Source: Armatimonadota bacterium (GTDB taxonomy: Bacteria > Armatimonadota > Fimbriimonadia > Fimbriimonadales > Fimbriimonadaceae). From it: a stretch of DNA of 64,000 nt. The DNA is taken from contig JAFDWU010000008.1 in assembly GCA_018268315.1 (NCBI GenBank), forward strand, positions 62,001 to 126,000, read 5' to 3'. Shown piece after piece: positions 17,383 through 25,808 of the stretch. The position numbers and the translations under genes are program-made. How positions within the stretch are numbered: position 1 is the first letter of the stretch; each line of letters starts with the position of its first letter. The notes beneath the pieces were generated by a model. That model ran no database searches and had not been told where the DNA came from. It was given only the letters and a program-made list of their open reading frames with translations.

Positions 17383-18432
17383 TTGCGATTTAGCAAGAAA
17401 TCTTTAATATTTTTAGGACTCGCCGTGGTGGGAAGCTACGGCCTTATTGGATGCGGAGGCGCAGGCGCATCTGGCGCGGCGGCAACCGCAACTTACTTGG
17501 GAACCCAGCGTCCGGGAGACGTTTGGAGCTGGACCCTGAACGCGGACACGTTCACCGCTACCAACTCGACGCTTGGTTACACGTACAGCGGAACCAAGAG
17601 CACGCTATCGACCGGCTTCTTGAAGCTGACGATCACTTCCACCAACGACCCGGGCGTCACCGTCGGACAGTCCGCCTATGCGCTGGAATATCCGAACACC
17701 GCGCTCATCATCAAGCCGATGGGCGCCGACACTCGGCCGCCAATCTTCGCTGGAAGCCTTGGATCTAATCCGGCAGGCCCGACCGTAACCTTCAACTATG
17801 TTAAGGTGCCGAAGAACGGCTGGCTTAGCACCGACGAAGCGTACGGTTATGTCACGTTCAACGTCAGCGGCAACAACTACGACGGCACGACCAACACCTA
17901 CGACATCAACGGCAATTTCCTGGGTAACAACCCTTCCCAGTTCGTCGGCAATAACGGCGAAATGACCGACCTTAACCCGCAGGGCGGAATCCAAACCACC
18001 GGCGCAATGACCCCGAGCGGTGTCTGCGTTCTGGACTACGGCCCCGGCAATGGCGGCGCGATTGGCGTTAAGCAGCCCGCAGCTCCGGTTGACCTTACTT
18101 CTCTTGGCACGAAGTCATTCCGTGGCTACCTCGTCAACCAGGGCAAGACCCAGTGCGTAACTGTCACGCCGAACGGCGATGGCACCTTGCATGGCGCGGG
18201 CTATCAGAACCCGACCGGCGTCGAAACCGGCACCCTTGACGGTGGCGGAGGCGTTACCGTGACCTTCACCGGACAGCCAGCTCCGGGCCTGGTTTCGATC
18301 GACATTGCTACCAGCGGAGGCGCAGAGCACATCGTTGCGGCGATCAGCAGCGTTGGCGGCAAGTTCATGATCTTCGGCGTAGGCATCGATAGCGGCGGAA
18401 GCGGCTACAACGTCGCTCTTGCTGAGAACTAA
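17383..18432 (+). CDS. Lipoprotein, unknown function
   Basis: 349 residues. It begins with TTG at 17383, placed 6 bases after an AAGGGGG ribosome site. The N-terminus is a lipoprotein signal: positively charged start, hydrophobic core and lipobox LIGC with the modified Cys near residue 24. The mature chain is rich in Gly, Thr, Asn and Ser with short beta-type segments and contains no recognised domain. It is probably an exported, membrane-anchored beta-rich protein. A bidirectional terminator follows. Confidence 0.75.
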   Translation: MRFSKKSLIFLGLAVVGSYGLIGCGGAGASGAAATATYLGTQRPGDVWSWTLNADTFTATNSTLGYTYSGTKSTLSTGFLKLTITSTNDPGVTVGQSAYALEYPNTALIIKPMGADTRPPIFAGSLGSNPAGPTVTFNYVKVPKNGWLSTDEAYGYVTFNVSGNNYDGTTNTYDINGNFLGNNPSQFVGNNGEMTDLNPQGGIQTTGAMTPSGVCVLDYGPGNGGAIGVKQPAAPVDLTSLGTKSFRGYLVNQGKTQCVTVTPNGDGTLHGAGYQNPTGVETGTLDGGGGVTVTFTGQPAPGLVSIDIATSGGAEHIVAAISSVGGKFMIFGVGIDSGGSGYNVALAEN

Positions 18433-18449
18433 GAGCTAGAAAAAGAGCG

Positions 18450-18484
18450 AAGGGGCATCCAGATGGACGCCCCTTTTGCTTTTT
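18450..18484. terminator. Bidirectional intrinsic terminator between lipoprotein and gdhA
   Basis: The hairpin 18450-18475 pairs AAGGGGC with GCCCCTT and has an inner TCC/GGA pairing, followed on the plus strand by a T-rich stretch. On the minus strand the complementary side is also followed by T residues, so it can end both the lipoprotein gene and the convergent gdhA. Confidence 0.8.
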
Positions 18485-18496
18485 CCTCCTACCGGA

Positions 18497-19756
18497 TCAG
18501 GGGAAGATTCCTCGGACCATCGTGGCTTCTGCCACGCGCTTAACGCCGATAATCATAGCGGCGGTTCGCATATTGGTCTTATGCTGTTCCATCGTCGAGC
18601 GGACGGCGCCGAACGAATGCCTCATCAACTTCTCGAGCTTGACATTGACTTCGTCCTCATCCCAGAAGAAGTTCTGGAGGTCCTGCACCCACTCGAAGTA
18701 GCTGACAACCACGCCGCCGGCATTCGCGAGAATGTCCGGGCAGACGAGAATGCCCTTGTCTTCAAGGATAGCGTCTGCATCCGGCGTAAGCGGGCCGTTC
18801 GCGCCTTCGACAACCAGCTTGGCCTTGACCTTGCCGGCATTCTCCTTCGTAATCGAAGCGGAGAGCGCAGCCGGGATCAAGATGTCGCAATCGAGACCGA
18901 ATAGGTCTTCGTTCGTGATCTGGTCGGCATCCTTGTAATCGGCAAGCGAGCCATCACGGCCGGCATAGCGACCGTAAAGCTCTTTCGCAATTGGAAGGCC
19001 ATCCTTTCGGTAGATACCGCCTCGGGCATCGCTAACCGCGATGACCTTCGCGCCCATGTCTTCGATGAGCTTCGCGGCAACCGAACCCACGTTTCCGAAG
19101 CCTTGAACCGCCACGCGAGCGCCTTCCAGCTTCATGTTCATGATCTTGCAGGCTTCTTCTGCGGTAACTACGACGCCTCGGCCAGTGGCCTCAACGCGGC
19201 CCAAAGAGCCACCAAGCTCGATCGGCTTACCGGTGACGACGCCAAGGGACGTCTGGCCGCGCTGCATGGAAATCGTATCCATGATCCAGGCCATCGTCTG
19301 CGGGTTCGTTCCAACGTCCGGAGCAGGAATGTCGCTGCGCTCGCCGAGAATGATGTTGATTTCGGTTGCGTAGCGTCGGGTCAGCCTTTCAAGTTCCCTG
19401 TCCGAAAGCTGCTTCGGGTCCAACTTGATCGAACCCTTGGCGCCGCCGTAAGGAATGTTGGCAACCGCGCACTTCCAGGTCATCCACATTGCCAGCGCCG
19501 ACGTTTCAAAAATGTCGACCTCTGGATGGTAGCGAATACCGCCCTTGGTTGGACCTCGGGAGGAGTTGTGCTGGACTCGGTAGCCTTGGAAAACGCGAAC
19601 GCTTCCATCGTCCATCACTACCGGGAAGTTCACAGTCAACTGCCGCATGGGCATTGCGAGAACGTCAATTAATCCGGGAGTCAGGCCATCCAGGTGTCGC
19701 GCCGTCGCGCGGAGCTGGGACTGCGCCATTTCAAATACGTTTATGTGTTGGCTCAT
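18497..19756 (-). CDS. gdhA: Glutamate dehydrogenase
   Basis: Interconverts glutamate with 2-oxoglutarate and ammonia. 419 residues, the size of hexameric bacterial enzymes. Substrate-binding K-containing segments appear early (GGIRYHPEVD, MTWKCAVANIPYGGAKGSI), and the Rossmann motif VQGFGNVGS lies near 217-225. Whether it uses NAD or NADP cannot be decided by eye. It is the last gene of a minus-strand run after mreC and mreD, 22 bases downstream of mreD, without a terminator between. Confidence 0.95.
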   Translation of the reverse strand: MSQHINVFEMAQSQLRATARHLDGLTPGLIDVLAMPMRQLTVNFPVVMDDGSVRVFQGYRVQHNSSRGPTKGGIRYHPEVDIFETSALAMWMTWKCAVANIPYGGAKGSIKLDPKQLSDRELERLTRRYATEINIILGERSDIPAPDVGTNPQTMAWIMDTISMQRGQTSLGVVTGKPIELGGSLGRVEATGRGVVVTAEEACKIMNMKLEGARVAVQGFGNVGSVAAKLIEDMGAKVIAVSDARGGIYRKDGLPIAKELYGRYAGRDGSLADYKDADQITNEDLFGLDCDILIPAALSASITKENAGKVKAKLVVEGANGPLTPDADAILEDKGILVCPDILANAGGVVVSYFEWVQDLQNFFWDEDEVNVKLEKLMRHSFGAVRSTMEQHKTNMRTAAMIIGVKRVAEATMVRGIFP

Positions 19757-19778
19757 GATGATTCAATTGTTCGGCCGA

Positions 19779-20246
19779 TCAAACCCTAAGTTCGGCGATT
19801 GGCCGCGCGAGCACATACACGGGGATCGCGATCACTCCGTTGTACATCGCAGTCTTGATTGTAGCTCCTAAGAACGGAATGATTTCTGGCGGGGGAGCGA
19901 TGAACATGAGGATAACCTGGGCTGCAAGCGTCCCGCCGACGGTCGTTAGGACAGCCAAAAGCACGCTACGCTGTAGTTTAAGATCGTTCATCCAACCTAA
20001 AATGAAGCCCGTTATCACCCTTGAAGCGATGTAATGGGTTAGGTTGATTCCAACCAGAGAACCTTCGATCGCGCCACAAAAAAAGCCGACAATTGCGCCG
20101 CCTTTTCGGTCGCTGAAGATGGCGACGATGGCGAGGAGCACCAGCAGGTAATTGGGTGTCAGCGAAAAAACCGACAAGCGTGACGGTAATCCCATTTGGA
20201 AACAGCCGAAAAGCACGACGGCGAGGGCAACGATAAGGCGTTTCAC
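19779..20246 (-). CDS. mreD: Rod shape-determining protein MreD
   Basis: 155 residues with four or five hydrophobic segments, characteristic of MreD, the membrane partner of MreC in the elongation complex that guides side-wall peptidoglycan synthesis. The assignment leans on the position: it overlaps the end of mreC by four bases (20243-20246). mreB is not in the window. Confidence 0.85.
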   Translation of the reverse strand: MKRLIVALAVVLFGCFQMGLPSRLSVFSLTPNYLLVLLAIVAIFSDRKGGAIVGFFCGAIEGSLVGINLTHYIASRVITGFILGWMNDLKLQRSVLLAVLTTVGGTLAAQVILMFIAPPPEIIPFLGATIKTAMYNGVIAIPVYVLARPIAELRV

Positions 20247-21058
20247 TTGAGGATCACCACCTCGTGCAACCGCCCGATTGCCACGCTGGGATACACCTTT
20301 GCCACGAGCTGGCCCGACTCCAGGTTTTCAATCTTCTGGATGACCTTGCCAATGACAATGCCGCGCGGAATGTACTCTGAGAAGCCGCTGGTGACCACGA
20401 GGTCGCCGGAATCGACCGCCGCCTGGGGGTCGCCAAACTGCAACGTGAGTATCTGGCCGCCGTCTCCGTGAATCAACCCTGCCGAAGGCGGGTTGCGCGC
20501 GGAAAGGAGCGCGCCAATTGCCGGCTTGGGAGAGGAAATGAGGGTGACTACTGAAAAGCCCTTATCTGAGCTTTGGATGGTCCCCACGAGGCCATCGCCG
20601 CTCACTACCGCAAGTCCTTGATGGAGCCCCTTCTCTGTTCCTGCTGAGATCAGAATGCGGTTCTCTTCGGCATAAAAGCCAATAACATCCGCGTACACCT
20701 TGGTTTTGCCAAGCGATGGCATGTCGATCAGCTTTCGCTGGGAATCCAGATCGTTGCGGAGCAGAGCGACGGTGTCGTTGTAAACGGAAAGCGCCCGAAG
20801 CTCTTTCTTGAGCATTTCGTTCTCGCGCTCTAGTCTGCGGGCGGAGAAGATGCCGCGGCTGAAGTCGTTTAGCGCGTCGGCGGCGCTGCCGAAAATGTGT
20901 GCTCCAGGCGACAAGACGCCGACAAATATACGGCTGACGAAGTCCTCCCGGCCAACAAGGCGCGCCGACGACTGGGCGCGGCCCAGAATCGCGCCGAGCG
21001 CGAGGAGCACGATGAGAGTTAGCCAATCCGGGCTGATGCGGTTGCGGCGCACATTCAC
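20243..21058 (-). CDS. mreC: Rod shape-determining protein MreC
   Basis: 271 residues: a short cytoplasmic basic start, a membrane helix at about 12-30, a coiled coil at about 55-100 (rich in Arg, Glu and Leu) and the periplasmic beta-domain with VVSGDGLVGTI and VVTSGFSEYIPRGIVIG, which are MreC signatures. It anchors the elongation machinery. The start is GTG at 21058. mreD follows with a four-base overlap. Confidence 0.92.
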   Translation of the reverse strand: MNVRRNRISPDWLTLIVLLALGAILGRAQSSARLVGREDFVSRIFVGVLSPGAHIFGSAADALNDFSRGIFSARRLERENEMLKKELRALSVYNDTVALLRNDLDSQRKLIDMPSLGKTKVYADVIGFYAEENRILISAGTEKGLHQGLAVVSGDGLVGTIQSSDKGFSVVTLISSPKPAIGALLSARNPPSAGLIHGDGGQILTLQFGDPQAAVDSGDLVVTSGFSEYIPRGIVIGKVIQKIENLESGQLVAKVYPSVAIGRLHEVVILK

Positions 21059-21158
21059 GTTTTCGGCCCCGGAGACTACCCGCTACGCAACCCCGCTAGG
21101 CTTAAAGACTGCTTCAGGCGAAGCAGAAAAGGGGTTGCGGGTCATAATCTGCCCAGGG

Positions 21159-22661
21159 ATGGATCCACGCCAAGAACTCGAACTGCTTATCCGCGCGAAG
21201 TACCCGATCATCTCGATCAACTCGTGGGAAGAACGTCGCGTGGAAGAAGCGCTCTCCAGCGTCTGCGGCACGCTTAAGCGCAAGCTGCACGTTTGGACCG
21301 TAACCCAGGGCATGAAGCCGCCCGTTGGCGGCAAAGACAGCAAGCTTCTGCCGGAACTTGAGGCGCTTGTCCAGGTTTCCGAGGCCGCCGAGTTCACTGT
21401 CTTTCTGCTGAAGGATTTCCACCCGTACCTGCGCGATCCTCGCGTAGTGCGTCTATTACGCGATTTGGCATCCTCGCTACGCGGCAAATCTACAACGCTA
21501 ATTCTGCTCAGCCCAAACCTGCAGTTGCCTACCGAGCTTGAGAAAGACGTCTCGATTCTCGATTTCGGGCTGCCAGGGAGGGAGGAGATCGAGAAGGTCC
21601 TTGACCGCACGATCGATTTCATCAAGAACAACACCCAAATCAACTCCGAGCTTGCGGAGGAGAACCGAGACCGGATTGTGCAGAACGCTCAAGGCATGAC
21701 CCTCGACGAGATCGAGTCCGTGCTTGCTTTGGGAATCGTCGCCAACCGCGCGATCGACGTGGATGCGGTGCTGGTCGAGAAACAGCAGATCATCCGCAAG
21801 TCGGGATTGCTAGAGTACATCGCGCCGGAAGAGGCACTTGCCAACGTCGGCGGCATGAACCTGCTGAAGGAATGGCTGGAGAGGCGCACGAACTGCTTTA
21901 GCGACGAGGCGCGCAAGTTTGGCATTCCAGTGCCACGCGGAATTCTTCTGCTAGGCGTTCAGGGATGCGGTAAGTCGCTTGCCGCAAAGGCAGTAGCCTC
22001 CGAGTGGCGATTGCCGATGCTGCGGCTCGACGTCGGGCGCATCTTTGGCTCCCTGGTCGGAAAGAGCGAAGAGAACATACGCCGGGCGATCCAGGTAGCA
22101 GAATCGGTCGCGCCGTGTATTTTGTGGGCGGATGAGCTTGAGAAAGGTTTTGCCGGAGTTACCGGCGGAGGAGCAGGCGATAGTGGCACCTCCTCGCGCG
22201 TGTTTGCCACGTTCCTGACCTGGATGCAAGAGAAGACCGCGCCGGTGTTCCTCATCGCCACAGCGAACGATGTAAGCGCGTTACCGCCGGAAATGCTGCG
22301 CAAGGGGCGCTTCGATGAAATCTTCTTTGTCGATCTGCCTTCCGCTGCCGAGCGGGAGCACATCATCGTGATCCACTTGAAGAAACGCAATCGCGACCCG
22401 GGCAAGTTCAATATCCGGCAGCTTGCCGATGCTTCGAAGGGCTTTAGCGGCGCGGAGATCGAGCAGGCGATTATTGCCTCGCTGTACACGGCGTTCGCCG
22501 ATAACCGACGAGAGATCACCGATGCGGATATTGAGGCGGAGATGAAGGCGACTGTGCCGCTAAGCGTGATGATGCGGGAAGAAATCGATGAGCTGAGGAC
22601 CTGGGCGCAGCTTCGCACTCGCCCGGCGGCGAAGGCACCGGAGCCTCCTGCTACCGCTTAG
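21159..22661 (+). CDS. Ycf46-like AAA+ ATPase
   Basis: 500 residues. The N-terminus (ELELLIRAKYPIISINSWEE) is close to the Ycf46 family of cyanobacteria and red-alga plastids. It is followed by a AAA+ core with Walker A GVQGCGKS, Walker B ILWADELEKG and the arginine-finger region EMLRKGRFDEIF, then a C-terminal helical lid. ATG 21159 is chosen; the frame is open further upstream but that part overlaps mreC. Ycf46 is linked in cyanobacteria to inorganic-carbon or photosynthesis regulation; its job here is unknown. It is divergent from mreC. Confidence 0.85.
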   Translation: MDPRQELELLIRAKYPIISINSWEERRVEEALSSVCGTLKRKLHVWTVTQGMKPPVGGKDSKLLPELEALVQVSEAAEFTVFLLKDFHPYLRDPRVVRLLRDLASSLRGKSTTLILLSPNLQLPTELEKDVSILDFGLPGREEIEKVLDRTIDFIKNNTQINSELAEENRDRIVQNAQGMTLDEIESVLALGIVANRAIDVDAVLVEKQQIIRKSGLLEYIAPEEALANVGGMNLLKEWLERRTNCFSDEARKFGIPVPRGILLLGVQGCGKSLAAKAVASEWRLPMLRLDVGRIFGSLVGKSEENIRRAIQVAESVAPCILWADELEKGFAGVTGGGAGDSGTSSRVFATFLTWMQEKTAPVFLIATANDVSALPPEMLRKGRFDEIFFVDLPSAAEREHIIVIHLKKRNRDPGKFNIRQLADASKGFSGAEIEQAIIASLYTAFADNRREITDADIEAEMKATVPLSVMMREEIDELRTWAQLRTRPAAKAPEPPATA

Positions 22662-22672
22662 CCTGAAGGTTT

Positions 22673-22702
22673 TTGCCATTCCTGCCAATGAGAAGGTATT
22701 AT
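22673..22702 (+). promoter_or_regulatory. Likely promoter of tRNA-Ile
   Basis: TTGCCA at 22673-22678 and TATTAT at 22697-22702 are 18 bases apart and end 13 bases before the tRNA start, a good sigma-70-type arrangement. Confidence 0.55.
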
Positions 22703-22715
22703 CGACGTTCCGTAT

Positions 22716-22792
<77 letters not shown>

Positions 22793-22890
22793 AATTCTCC
22801 TTTTGTCCGTTGCGGACACATGGGTAACGTTCCTAAGACATCGGTAACGCCCTCTCCTTCTGCTGGTCCTTTCCTTGGCCTCTCGATCTG

Positions 22891-22973
22891 CCCTCTGTGT
22901 ATTCTGCGGTTTCTGTGGTTGCAGCCTCGTTCAGGCAGGAATTAACCACTGAGGGCACAGAAGGCGCTGAAGG
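22891..22973. repeat. Degenerate inverted repeat in the intergenic region after tRNA-Ile
   Basis: The stretch 22793-23084 has no gene. Inside it, 22891-22922 and the reverse complement of 22942-22973 agree at 20 of 32 aligned positions, including an exact GTGGTT/AACCAC core, with a 19-base spacer. The sequence resembles the CTCTGTG...CTGTGGTT type of dispersed palindromic element seen in several environmental bacterial genomes; that resemblance is from memory and unverified. Confidence 0.4.
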
Positions 22974-23084
22974 TTCCTCACCGCCGATCCCCGAATTCGT
23001 CCCGGAATGCGCTGGGCCTTTATCCTGGGTCTTAACTTGTTCGCGTGAAAGCACGCGTCACAATCAGGTTAAGGAATTCAAATT

Positions 23085-23927
23085 ATGTGCTCGCCTTTTA
23101 GACTTGTTGCCATCATGGCGTTGACCGCCTGCTTCACTGCTGGATACTCACAGGGAGTCCAATGGCGGACGGATTTCACCAAGGCGCAGGCTGAGTCGAA
23201 GCGAACCGGCAAACTCATTGTCGTCGACTTCTTTTCCGACAACTGCGTTGCCTGCGTTCGCCTTGACAAGTACACGTTTCCGGACTCCACGGTAGCCCGC
23301 TCGCTGACCGGCTTTATTCCGGCCAAAATCAACGCTGACCACGAGGGCAAGCAGCTTGCCAAGAGATACGAGGTGACCGGCTTCCCCAACATCGTTTTTA
23401 TTCGGGCCAACGGGAAGATGGTCGGGCGCATCGTCGGCTATATGGGTCCGGACATGTTCAATCGCAAGCTGGCCCAGATAAAGACGATCGACTCAAATCT
23501 ACCGAAATGGCAGGCTGCGTTTCGGCAGAACCACGCGGATATTCACGCGCTTGTCGGACTCGGATTAGCGAGCACGTTCCAAGGTAATGCTTACGAAGCC
23601 GAGAAGTACCTCTCGTTAGCTGAGAGCAAGCCATCCAAGGGCCAGGGAAACGTCGCCGACCTTTATATCGCGGTAGGGGACATCTACCGGGACACGGACG
23701 GCGGACAAGCCAAAGGAATCGCGCTGTACAAGAAAGCCCTCGCGACTGCCACGGAGAGAAGCCAAGGCGTCTACTCCCGCCTAATGCTGACCTACCTTTA
23801 CGCCATGAGCAAGGACGGCAAGCCGCTCGCTCAGGAGCAAGCAAGTTTCTTGAGCAAGATGAAGTTGGGTGAGGCAGACCAGGTCATGCTCTCAATGCTC
23901 CAGCAAATGCTGAGTCAGCAACCGTAA
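23085..23927 (+). CDS. Secreted thioredoxin-like protein with TPR-like tail
   Basis: 280 residues with a signal peptide (hydrophobic residues 7-20). The thioredoxin fold follows: LIVVDFFSDNCVACVRLDKYTF with the redox pair C54-V-A-C57, and the cis-Pro segment TGFPNIVF. Residues 150-280 are helical and repetitive (YLSLAESKPSKGQG, DLYIAVGDIYRD), resembling TPR repeats. It is probably a periplasmic thiol reductase or chaperone. An AAGGA element precedes the ATG, and a strong terminator follows. Confidence 0.82.
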   Translation: MCSPFRLVAIMALTACFTAGYSQGVQWRTDFTKAQAESKRTGKLIVVDFFSDNCVACVRLDKYTFPDSTVARSLTGFIPAKINADHEGKQLAKRYEVTGFPNIVFIRANGKMVGRIVGYMGPDMFNRKLAQIKTIDSNLPKWQAAFRQNHADIHALVGLGLASTFQGNAYEAEKYLSLAESKPSKGQGNVADLYIAVGDIYRDTDGGQAKGIALYKKALATATERSQGVYSRLMLTYLYAMSKDGKPLAQEQASFLSKMKLGEADQVMLSMLQQMLSQQP

Positions 23928-23928
23928 A

Positions 23929-24012
23929 GGTACGAAAAAGCAAAACCGGCCGGGATGAACCCGGCCGATTTTCGTTTTGAAGTTGAAACTTCCTATTTGC
24001 GGCGCTTGCGGA
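23929..24012. repeat. 84-bp repeat, copy 1 (terminator plus PEP-CTERM gene 3' end)
   Basis: These 84 bases recur at 25018-25101 with a single difference (23993, C to T, which changes TAG to TAA). The repeat contains the terminator hairpin and the last codons of the PEP-CTERM gene, encoding the basic C-terminal tail. Confidence 0.9.
23942..23974. terminator. Bidirectional terminator between thioredoxin-like and PEP-CTERM gene
   Basis: A perfect 8-bp hairpin, CGGCCGGG (23947-23954) with CCCGGCCG (23960-23967), loop ATGAA, is flanked by A and T runs on both sides. It can end the plus-strand thioredoxin-like gene and the minus-strand PEP-CTERM gene. An identical copy serves the next gene. Confidence 0.85.
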
Positions 24013-24892
24013 TGAGACCCGCAATCGCAAATCCCAGCACCGCCATCGAAGCGGGCTCAGGCACGGCGGTATTTCGGTAGTCGAATCCCGAACTTGACGA
24101 ATATCCCGCTCCGTTTACAAGATTGCCCTGAGAATCCCTCAAATTGCGGATTCCGCCCCAATAGCTGGAATTCCCAAGGTCAATCACCGAGTCCAACGTG
24201 CCACCGACACCCGACAGCTGATTATCGAACATGGTGTCCACCTGAAGGAAATTGTCCATGAAGATGGACTGCCCGTAGATGAATTCAAAAGTCACTGTCC
24301 GCTGATAAACGTTCAACTCGTCGCCAAAGTAATCCAGCGTTGTGGAATCGAAGTCTTTGCTCCACTCTCCGGCATAGTAAGCCGATTGAACCGGATTCCC
24401 ATTGATGTCGGTGACGCCATCAACGGTGACGTTGATCACCGCGTGCCAAAAGGCGTCGAACTGAGTATCCGGCGATGTACGATAGCCGTCGCTCAAGAAG
24501 GTAGTTCCGCTGCCCGCAACGTAGAGCGTCGCGTCGAAGAAACCATGCGTCCCATTGAGGTCCGCCTTGTCGAATTGGAAGGAATCTTGATAGCGGGAGG
24601 AAGCAAACCCGTACTCGAAGCCTAGCGGATTGTCGGGATTTGTACCGCTTAGATCGATCCTTGCCTTATTGACACCAAAACCGACATTGGCAACCCCAGC
24701 TACCCGTCCATAGCCGTCAATTACCTGCTCATGGGTTATCGCTCCAACCGGCTCTGGACCCTGTTCATAGTGTTCGTAGTAGGTATCGCCCAAAGAAAGG
24801 TTCATCCCATACTCAACCCAGTGCTGCGCATTAGCAAACGAGGCCGTCAGCGCCAGTGCGCCAACAAGTGGCCAACGATATTTCATAACCAT
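23993..24892 (-). CDS. PEP-CTERM sorting domain protein (exported)
   Basis: 299 residues: a signal peptide (residues 5-22, ending SFANA), a Tyr-, Asn- and Ser-rich extracellular body with beta-type segments, and a C-terminal signal starting VPEPASMAV, followed by a hydrophobic helix and the basic tail RKRRK. This is the PEP-CTERM layout, in which the Pro-Glu-Pro motif is the recognition site for an exosortase and the helix is removed. The exosortase gene is not in the window. A strong AAGGAGAG ribosome site precedes the ATG. The last codons belong to a repeat shared with the next gene. Confidence 0.9.
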   Translation of the reverse strand: MVMKYRWPLVGALALTASFANAQHWVEYGMNLSLGDTYYEHYEQGPEPVGAITHEQVIDGYGRVAGVANVGFGVNKARIDLSGTNPDNPLGFEYGFASSRYQDSFQFDKADLNGTHGFFDATLYVAGSGTTFLSDGYRTSPDTQFDAFWHAVINVTVDGVTDINGNPVQSAYYAGEWSKDFDSTTLDYFGDELNVYQRTVTFEFIYGQSIFMDNFLQVDTMFDNQLSGVGGTLDSVIDLGNSSYWGGIRNLRDSQGNLVNGAGYSSSSGFDYRNTAVPEPASMAVLGFAIAGLIRKRRK

Positions 24893-25017
24893 CTCTCCTT
24901 ACAAGTCCAACCGGACCTTTAACGAGTGTAAGTTGAATTTAGCGAATTCGCTTGAGGTTATATCCAATGACGTTATGCCATGGTACTGACAGCCCAGCCC
25001 AATTTGTTGCGGTGACG

Positions 25018-25101
25018 GGTACGAAAAAGCAAAACCGGCCGGGATGAACCCGGCCGATTTTCGTTTTGAAGTTGAAACTTCTTATTTGCGGCGCTTGCGG
25101 A
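25018..25101. repeat. 84-bp repeat, copy 2
   Basis: Matches 23929-24012 at 83 of 84 positions. Like copy 1 it spans a terminator hairpin and the 3' end of a PEP-CTERM gene. Confidence 0.9.
25036..25056 (-). terminator. Intrinsic terminator of the second PEP-CTERM gene
   Basis: Identical hairpin to the one at 23947-23967, placed 25 bases after the stop of the minus-strand PEP-CTERM gene. Confidence 0.8.
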
Positions 25102-25717
25102 GGAGGCCAACCGCGGCAATACCGAGCGCAGCCATCGAGGTGGGCTCAGGAACTGCAACCGTGCCATTCAGCTTTGCGGAACCACCGTTCGGCAGACCCT
25201 GCATGTGGACCATTGCGTAAATGTCCCTTGGGTTATCACCCTGCGGGGTTGCGAACGTAAGGAAGTGATTCGCATCTAGGCCGGTGCCCTTGACATCCCA
25301 GCTGACCGAGGTTCCACCAATAACGCGCTTGCCATTATTCGGAATGTTGAATGTTGCGTCGTAGTCAAACTTCTCACCAGCGTCGTTAACGAAGTTACTT
25401 CCGTGACTGTCTCCGGTGAAGCGACCCGACGGAGTGTCGGAGCCGGTAACGAAGGCAAAATCGCTCGGGATCGAGGTTAGATTCAGCAACAACTCCGTAA
25501 TGAACTGGCCCGAAGCGGGATCGGTCAGGTTCGTGAGAGTGAACTTAACCTTGTTCAGGCCGCTAACCGTACCATCGTTCACGATAGTCAACGATGCCCA
25601 AGCGGGAGGGCCGGACGGGGTGTCTCCAGAAAAGACGTTCGAAAAGTTAAACGTGATGGCCTGAGCGGACACAGCGCCAATCACAGCAAATGACAGCATC
25701 AAAAATTTCAACTTCAT
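25082..25717 (-). CDS. PEP-CTERM sorting domain protein (exported)
   Basis: 211 residues from ATG 25717, chosen because a GGAG ribosome site lies 11 bases upstream and a clear signal peptide (residues 3-20, ending VSAQA) follows. The body is beta-rich with Asp/Asn/Ser/Gly-rich segments and no recognised domain. It ends with VPEPTSMAALG, a hydrophobic helix and RKRRK, the PEP-CTERM signal. It is 32-odd percent shorter than its neighbour, and apart from the tail the two look unrelated. Confidence 0.88.
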   Translation of the reverse strand: MKLKFLMLSFAVIGAVSAQAITFNFSNVFSGDTPSGPPAWASLTIVNDGTVSGLNKVKFTLTNLTDPASGQFITELLLNLTSIPSDFAFVTGSDTPSGRFTGDSHGSNFVNDAGEKFDYDATFNIPNNGKRVIGGTSVSWDVKGTGLDANHFLTFATPQGDNPRDIYAMVHMQGLPNGGSAKLNGTVAVPEPTSMAALGIAAVGLLRKRRK

Positions 25718-25808
25718 ATAATTACTCCGAGGCAATTGTGAAACCAAAAACGCCAAAGTGTGACGACAAAACCGCGTTTTTGGCAGTTTTACTGGGCGAT
25801 TCCAGTAC

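Noticed and set aside
23458-23844. 128-codon minus-strand frame opposite the thioredoxin-like gene
   Set aside because: Antisense to a gene with a clear signal peptide and CxxC motif.
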